Of a stretch of DNA of 12,485 nt, positions 7,986 through 12,485 are shown in pieces. Made by a program: the position numbers and the translations under genes. Source of the stretch: an uncultured Clostridia bacterium (GTDB lineage: Bacteria > Bacillota > Clostridia > TANB77 > CAG-508); NCBI GenBank assembly GCA_934167435.1, contig CAKPKZ010000038.1, positions 1 through 12,485 on the forward strand, read 5' to 3'. The first letter of the stretch is position 1, and the number at the start of each line of letters is the position of its first letter. The notes beneath the pieces were generated by a model. It had not been told where the DNA came from and made no database searches. It was given only the letters and a program-made list of their open reading frames with translations.

Positions 7986-8012
7986 CCATAACTTTTATGG
8001 CTATACGGAGCC
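7986..8012. repeat. Two overlapping small inverted repeats upstream of the promoter
   Basis: CCATAA-ctt-TTATGG (7986-8000) and GGCT-atacgg-AGCC (7999-8012) share the GG at 7999-8000, so in RNA the two hairpins could not form fully together. They lie upstream of the predicted promoter, so they are more likely DNA sites than part of the leader. I could not match them to any riboswitch family I know. Confidence 0.5.
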
Positions 8013-8027
8013 TCACATTTGTCGTTT

Positions 8028-8077
8028 TTTGCAGTTTTGTTAAATCTTCTTTACATTTCTGTTACATTTTCTTTCAA
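8028..8077 (+). promoter_or_regulatory. Possible response-regulator box: five hexamers with 11-bp period
   Basis: On the plus strand TTTGCA (8028), GTTAAA (8039), TTTACA (8050), GTTACA (8061) and TTTCAA (8072) recur every 11 bp with T/C-rich spacers. The layout resembles the direct-repeat boxes of OmpR/PhoB-family regulators, such as the B. subtilis PhoP box (TTAACA-like hexamers with 5-bp spacers). It lies about 65-115 bp upstream of the -35 of the surface gene. In AT-rich DNA such a pattern can arise by chance. Confidence 0.3.
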
Positions 8078-8121
8078 AAATCCGTGTAATGCGTGCTTGC
8101 GTAAGATTGTATGTATATTTG

Positions 8122-8169
8122 TAATAAAAAACAGATAAGATTATAAATAATCTTACCTGTTTTTTATTA
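8122..8169 (-). terminator. Intrinsic terminator of the rpoBC transcript
   Basis: Arms 8122-8143 and 8148-8169 form a 22-bp stem with a 4-nt loop. The transcript runs AAAAACAG-G-TAAGATTA, loop, TAATCTTA-T-CTGTTTTTT. The one non-Watson-Crick position is a G-U wobble in the minus-strand RNA but an A-C mismatch in plus-strand RNA, so the hairpin is fully paired only in the rpoC direction. The U run lies within the 3' arm. The rpoC stop codon forms the base of the stem. Confidence 0.93.
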
Positions 8170-11100
8170 GTCTACATCAGAAACTTGTTCTAATTCTTTT
8201 TCTGTATTTATTTTTATGTTTTGGTATACTTGCATTCCTGTTCCTGCTGGGATTAATTTACCAATTATAACATTTTCTTTTAATCCTATTAAGTCATCTG
8301 TTTTTCCTTTTATTGCAGCTTCTGTAAGAACTCTTGTTGTTTCTTGGAATGATGCAGCAGACAAGAAGCTATCTGTTGCAAGAGATGCCTTAGTAATACC
8401 AAGCAATACTCTTTTTCCAGTTGCTGGGCGTTTACCTTCTGCAACTGCTTTTTCATTCATATATTCAAATTCATACATATCTACTAATGATCCTGGTGAC
8501 ATAGTTGTATCTCCGTTATCTTCGACTCTAACTTTCTTAAGCATTTGTCTTCCAATAACTTCAATATGTTTATCATTTATATCAACACCTTGGTTTCTGT
8601 ATACTTTTTGAACTTCTGAAATTAAGTATTCGTATACTCCCTCTGGACCTTTTATTCCTAATATTTCATTTGGATTTATTGATCCTTCTATAAATGGTGT
8701 TCCTGCTTCTACTATATCTCCATCTTTAACTTTCATTTTAGATCCAAATGGAATTACGTATGTTCTTGAATCGTCTTTTGATGTTACTACTATTTCTTTT
8801 TTCTTCTTTGATTCTTTTATTTTTACTTTACCATCAATTTCAGAAATTATTGCAACACCTTTTGGTTTTCTTGCTTCAAATAATTCTTCAACTCTTGGAA
8901 GACCTTGTGTAATATCTGCAACACCTGCAACACCACCAGAGTGAATTGTTCTCATTGTAAGCTGTGTACCTGGCTCACCTATTGATTGTGCAGCTATTAT
9001 ACCTACAGACTCACCTATTGAAACTAAATCTCTTCTTGCAAGTCCCATACCATAACATTTTTGACATACACCATGTCTTGATCTACATCCAAGTACTGAA
9101 CGTACTTCTACTTTTTCTATTCCTGCTTCTACTATTTTTTCAGCAATATCTTCATTAATCATTGTATTTGTATCTACAATAACTTCTTTTGTTTCTGGAT
9201 TTATAATATCATTTATTACATATCTGCCTATTAATCTTTCTTTTAGTTTTTCTATAATTTGATTTCCGTCTTTTATGTCATAAATAATTATTCCATCATG
9301 TGTTCCACAGTCATGTTCTCTAACAATTATATCTTGAGAAACATCAACCAATCTTCTTGTTAGGTATCCTGAATCGGCTGTTCTTAAGGCTGTGTCTGAA
9401 AGTCCTTTACGAGCTCCATGTGCAGAAATAAAGTATTCCAATGCGTCAAGTCCTTCTGCAAATGATGACTTAATTGGTATTTCAACCGCTTTACCAGTTG
9501 TACTTGCCATAAGTCCACGCATACCGGCAATTTGTCTTAATTGGTTCATATTACCACGGGCTCCTGATTTAACCATCATATAAATTGGGTTTAAATCGTC
9601 AAAGTTATCTTCCATGGCATTACTTACGTCTTTAGTTGTTTTCTCCCAAATTTTAATAACTTCGTTGTATCTTTCTTCATTTGTTATTAATCCTCTTGCA
9701 TATTGTTTTCTAATGTTTTCAATTTTACTGTCTGCGTCTTCTAATAACTCTTTCTTAGCAGCTGGCACTTGTACATCACTCATAGAGAATGTAATTCCTG
9801 CAACTGTAGAGTATTTAAATCCTAATGCTTTTATATAGTCTATTACTTCTGCAGATTCTGATAATCCATGTTTTCTTATTGTTCTTTCTATTATTGTTCC
9901 CATTGTTTTTTTCATAACTGGGAAACTAATTTCATATTGGAATGGATCTTCTTTTCTGTCAATAAATCCTAAGTCTTGTGGAATTCCTTTATTAAATATA
10001 ATTCTACCAACACTTGTTTCTATTTTTTTAGTTTTTATTTCTCCGTCAATTTCTTTTGTTATTCTTACAAAGATTTTTGCATGTATTCCAACGTCGTGGT
10101 TTTCAAAAGCTATTATAGCTTCTTCTGGATCTTTGTAATAAGAACCTTCTCCTTTTTGTCCGTCTAATGTCATTGTTAAATAATAACTACCTAAAATCAT
10201 ATCTAGTCTAGGTACTGCAACTGGTTTTCCGTCTTGTGGTTTAAGTAAGTTATTTGTTGCTAACATTAAATATCTTGATTCTGCTTGTGCCTCTGGTGAT
10301 AATGGTAAATGTACAGCCATTTGGTCACCATCGAAGTCAGCATTAAATGCCTCACAAACTAATGGGTGAAGTTTTATTGCTCTACCTTCAACTAGAACTG
10401 GTTCAAACGCTTGGATACCAAGTCTATGTAGTGTTGGAGCACGGTTTAACATTACTGGGTGATCTTTTATAACGTATTCTAATATTTCCCATACTTCTGG
10501 TCTTAGTCTTTCTACCATTCTTTTTGCATTTTTTATATTTTGTGCAATTCCACGGCTTACTAATTCTTTCATTACAAATGGCTTAAATAATTCAACTGCC
10601 ATTTCTTTTGGAAGACCGCATTGATAAATATTTAGTTCTGGTCCAACAACTATAACTGAACGTCCAGAATAGTCAACACGTTTTCCTAATAAGTTTTGAC
10701 GGAAACGACCTTGTTTTCCTTTTAACATGTCAGATAATGATTTTAGTGGTCTATTTCCAGCACCTGTAACTGGTCTTCCTCTTCTTCCATTATCAATTAA
10801 AGCATCTACAGATTCTTGAAGCATTCTTTTTTCATTTCTAACAATAATTTCTGGTGCTCCAAGTTCTAATAATCTTTTTAATCTGTTATTTCTGTTTATA
10901 ACTCTTCTATATAAATCATTTAAGTCAGATGTTGCAAATCTTCCACCATCTAATTGAACCATTGGTCTTAATTCTGGTGGAATTACAGGAACAACATTCA
11001 TTATCATCCATTCTGGCTTATTTTTTGATATTCTAAAAGATTCTACTGTATCTAATCTTTTTATAAGTTTTGCCTTTTTTTGTTCACTTGCTGATTCTAA

Positions 11101-11685
11101 TTCTTTTTTTATTGAAGCAGATAATTTTTCTATATCAATTTCTTCTAAAAGTTCTCTTAATGCTTCTGCTCCCATTTTTGCTTTAAATGAATTTCTACCG
11201 TATTTTTCTTCTGCTTCATGATATTCTTTTTCATTTAAAACTTGGCATTTTTCTAGTCCTGTATTTCCTTTGTCAATTACTACATAAGATGCAAAATATA
11301 TTATTTTTTCTAAGTTTCTTGGTGAAATGTCTAACATTAAAGCAATTCTACTTGGTATACCTTTAAAATACCATATATGTGCTACTGGTGCAGCAAGTTC
11401 TATATGTCCCATTCTCTCACGTCTAACTTTTGCTTTTGTTACCTCAACACCACATCTATCACAAACTATACCTTTATAACGAACTCTTTTATATTTACCA
11501 CAATGACATTCCCAGTCCTTTGTTGGTCCAAATATTCTTTCACAAAATAAACCATCTTTTTCTGGTTTTAATGTTCTATAGTTTATAGTTTCTGGTTTTT
11601 TTACTTCACCTTTTGACCATTCTCTTATTTGTTCGTCTGATGCAATTCCTATTTTTAATTTATCAAAAATATCTAATTCGTCCAC
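8167..11685 (-). CDS. rpoC: DNA-directed RNA polymerase subunit beta'
   Basis: The 1172-residue beta' subunit forms the catalytic centre and clamp of RNA polymerase together with RpoB. The zinc ribbon uses C60, C62, C75 and C78. The switch-2 region (LLGKRVDYSGRS) lies near 332. The Mg-binding NADFDGDQMAVH motif places catalytic aspartates at 450, 452 and 454. The bridge helix falls around 741-785, the second zinc site uses C793, C867, C874 and C877, and the trigger loop is near 891-920 (GEPGTQLTMRTIHSGG, with M911, R912 and H915). Length and lack of a large trigger-loop insertion fit Firmicutes. The start is GTG with no in-frame alternative, because a TAA lies two codons upstream. AGGGGG sits 10 nt before it. 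The gene follows rpoB after 127 bp, evidently in one operon, and ends in a strong terminator. Confidence 0.99.
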   Translation of the reverse strand: MDELDIFDKLKIGIASDEQIREWSKGEVKKPETINYRTLKPEKDGLFCERIFGPTKDWECHCGKYKRVRYKGIVCDRCGVEVTKAKVRRERMGHIELAAPVAHIWYFKGIPSRIALMLDISPRNLEKIIYFASYVVIDKGNTGLEKCQVLNEKEYHEAEEKYGRNSFKAKMGAEALRELLEEIDIEKLSASIKKELESASEQKKAKLIKRLDTVESFRISKNKPEWMIMNVVPVIPPELRPMVQLDGGRFATSDLNDLYRRVINRNNRLKRLLELGAPEIIVRNEKRMLQESVDALIDNGRRGRPVTGAGNRPLKSLSDMLKGKQGRFRQNLLGKRVDYSGRSVIVVGPELNIYQCGLPKEMAVELFKPFVMKELVSRGIAQNIKNAKRMVERLRPEVWEILEYVIKDHPVMLNRAPTLHRLGIQAFEPVLVEGRAIKLHPLVCEAFNADFDGDQMAVHLPLSPEAQAESRYLMLATNNLLKPQDGKPVAVPRLDMILGSYYLTMTLDGQKGEGSYYKDPEEAIIAFENHDVGIHAKIFVRITKEIDGEIKTKKIETSVGRIIFNKGIPQDLGFIDRKEDPFQYEISFPVMKKTMGTIIERTIRKHGLSESAEVIDYIKALGFKYSTVAGITFSMSDVQVPAAKKELLEDADSKIENIRKQYARGLITNEERYNEVIKIWEKTTKDVSNAMEDNFDDLNPIYMMVKSGARGNMNQLRQIAGMRGLMASTTGKAVEIPIKSSFAEGLDALEYFISAHGARKGLSDTALRTADSGYLTRRLVDVSQDIIVREHDCGTHDGIIIYDIKDGNQIIEKLKERLIGRYVINDIINPETKEVIVDTNTMINEDIAEKIVEAGIEKVEVRSVLGCRSRHGVCQKCYGMGLARRDLVSIGESVGIIAAQSIGEPGTQLTMRTIHSGGVAGVADITQGLPRVEELFEARKPKGVAIISEIDGKVKIKESKKKKEIVVTSKDDSRTYVIPFGSKMKVKDGDIVEAGTPFIEGSINPNEILGIKGPEGVYEYLISEVQKVYRNQGVDINDKHIEVIGRQMLKKVRVEDNGDTTMSPGSLVDMYEFEYMNEKAVAEGKRPATGKRVLLGITKASLATDSFLSAASFQETTRVLTEAAIKGKTDDLIGLKENVIIGKLIPAGTGMQVYQNIKINTEKELEQVSDVD

Positions 11686-11695
11686 TATTTAATTT

Positions 11696-11701
11696 CCCCC
11701 T
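11696..11701 (-). promoter_or_regulatory. Ribosome binding site of rpoC
   Basis: AGGGGG on the minus strand lies 10 nt before the GTG start. It supports the GTG, which also matches the usual RpoC N terminus (acidic residues followed by FDKLKIGIAS). Confidence 0.8.
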
Positions 11702-11720
11702 AAATTGTAATATTGGGTAA

Positions 11721-11790
11721 TTTCAAAACAGAATTGGAGACTATCCACCGAAAGCACAATTCCTTTAGGTCGCTCCTTTTCTTTTTGAAA
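11721..11790 (-). other. Nested inverted repeats in the rpoB-rpoC gap
   Basis: An 8-bp outer pair, TTTCAAAA (11721-11728) with TTTTGAAA (11783-11790), encloses a 6-bp inner pair, GAATTG (11731-11736) with CAATTC (11757-11762). In the transcript these could stack with an asymmetric internal loop that contains AAAAGGAG. There is no U tract, so it is not a terminator. It may be an RNA processing or stability element between the two cistrons, but the stems are AT-rich and the role is unknown. Confidence 0.4.
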
Positions 11791-11812
11791 TTTATTTAAT
11801 TATAAAATTTTG

Positions 11813-12485
11813 TTATTCAATAATATCTTCATCATTATCTAAATTGTCACTTGCTAAGTCATTGTCGAAAATATCATCTTCGCCCTCATCGTCAAGTTCT
11901 TCAAATAGTTCATCACTATCTTCATTTATATCATCTATTAACATTTCTTCACTGTCTTCTTCATATCCTTGTGCTAATTCGTCGTCATCAACAACTTCTT
12001 CTTCATTTAGTAATTTTTTATCTCTTTCTGGATCATATTCTATTCCGTCTTCTATGTTTTCTTTTAACTCTAGTTCTTTGTCGTCTTCTGAATATAATCT
12101 AACATCTAATCCTAAAGATTGAAGTTCTTTTATTAATACTTTAAAGCTTTCTGGAACTCCTGGTTCTGGTATATTTTCTCCTTTTACAATAGCTTCATAT
12201 GTTTTTACACGTCCTACAACGTCGTCTGATTTAACTGTTAACATTTCTTGTAATGTATAAGCTGCTCCATATGCCTCTAATGCCCAAACTTCCATTTCTC
12301 CGAAACGTTGTCCACCAAATTGTGCTTTACCACCAAGAGGTTGTTGTGTAACTAATGAGTATGGTCCAGTTGAACGAGCATGTATTTTATCATCTACTAA
12401 GTGATGTAGTTTTAACATGTACATTACACCAACTGTAATTGGTTTATCAAATGGATCACCAGTTCTACCATCATATAGAATTGAT
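11813..12485 (-). CDS. rpoB: DNA-directed RNA polymerase subunit beta, C-terminal part
   Basis: The last 223 residues of the beta subunit; the reading frame stays open to the window edge, so the gene is cut by the window and is not truncated. Highly conserved C-terminal motifs are present: DGRTGDPFDKPITVG, MYMLKLHHLVDDKIHARSTG, QQPLGGKAQFGGQRFGEMEV and ALEAYGAAYTLQEMLTVKSDD. This part contacts the beta' N-terminal region and completes the active-site cleft. After the conserved LGLDV the protein continues for 95 residues, of which 46 are Asp or Glu by my count. This tail is longer than the roughly 50-residue acidic end I recall for B. subtilis. It ends in TAA at 11815-11813, followed 127 bp later by rpoC. 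Confidence 0.98.
   Translation of the reverse strand, partial: SILYDGRTGDPFDKPITVGVMYMLKLHHLVDDKIHARSTGPYSLVTQQPLGGKAQFGGQRFGEMEVWALEAYGAAYTLQEMLTVKSDDVVGRVKTYEAIVKGENIPEPGVPESFKVLIKELQSLGLDVRLYSEDDKELELKENIEDGIEYDPERDKKLLNEEEVVDDDELAQGYEEDSEEMLIDDINEDSDELFEELDDEGEDDIFDNDLASDNLDNDEDIIE

Noticed and set aside
7997..8089. 30-codon plus-strand open frame starting MAIRSLTFVV in the rpoC-surface gene gap
   Set aside because: No Shine-Dalgarno or promoter, and it crosses the candidate regulatory repeats.
8001..8100. Possible c-di-GMP or other riboswitch upstream of the surface gene (GCAAAA, GGCTCC and a GAAA run are present)
   Set aside because: The order and spacing of conserved elements do not fit the c-di-GMP-I or II consensus that I know, and the predicted promoter lies downstream of this region.
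11697..11754. Short minus-strand open frames (GTG or TTG starts, about 20 codons) between rpoB and rpoC
   Set aside because: The possible Shine-Dalgarno is either too close (2-3 nt) or too far (about 15 nt), and there are no other coding signs.
11796..11812. TATAAT-like sequence just after the rpoB stop as a promoter for rpoC
   Set aside because: The only TTGA-type -35 lies about 10 bp away, too close, and the DNA is AT-rich throughout.
11844..12122. Ser-rich plus-strand open frame opposite rpoB
   Set aside because: It is the reverse reading of the Asp/Glu-rich tail codons (GAT, GAA, GAC) and has no family features.

Overview
The window is an AT-rich, low-GC stretch whose genes all read on the minus strand. 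In transcription order it holds the 3' end of rpoB, a complete rpoC, a strong intrinsic terminator, and one giant surface-protein gene (2602 residues). At the very edge of the window is the probable start of another gene. RpoC has Firmicutes-type length (1172 residues), AGGAG- and AGGGGG-type ribosome binding sites are used, and the surface protein carries Big, GBS_Bsp-like and InlB B-repeat modules. Together these point to a low-GC Firmicute, most likely an anaerobic gut Clostridia lineage; the species cannot be told from this sequence.

Region 11686-12485 is the end of the RNA polymerase beta subunit gene, with an unusually long acidic tail, and a 127-bp gap to rpoC that contains nested inverted repeats. 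Region 8167-11685 is rpoC (GTG start), with all expected metal-binding and catalytic motifs. Region 8122-8169 is a long, nearly perfect hairpin terminator that overlaps the rpoC stop codon and closes the rpoBC transcription unit.

Region 7899-8121 is an intergenic control region. It has a good sigma-A-type promoter (TTGATT-N17-TACAAT) and AAGGAG ribosome binding site for the surface gene. Upstream lie five hexamers at 11-bp spacing and a pair of overlapping small hairpins that may be regulatory.

Region 90-7898 encodes the giant protein. Its N terminus resembles a minor pilin (PilX/GspK style: a Gly-Ser junction followed by a long hydrophobic helix without Glu at +5). It then has four tandem Big_12-like domains with regularly placed cysteine pairs, one GBS_Bsp-like module, a jelly-roll-like domain, and a long InlB B-repeat region in which two repeats are interrupted by inserted domains. 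Two further Ig-like domains follow, then about 650 residues of predicted beta-helix. There is no LPXTG motif or other wall anchor. My main hypothesis is a pilus-tip or membrane-anchored adhesin.

Region 1-89 is the gap after this gene. It holds a 20-bp-arm hairpin whose 3' arm contains the Shine-Dalgarno sequence of the next gene, with a promoter-like sequence inside the hairpin. This arrangement could block translation from read-through transcripts while allowing it from the local promoter.
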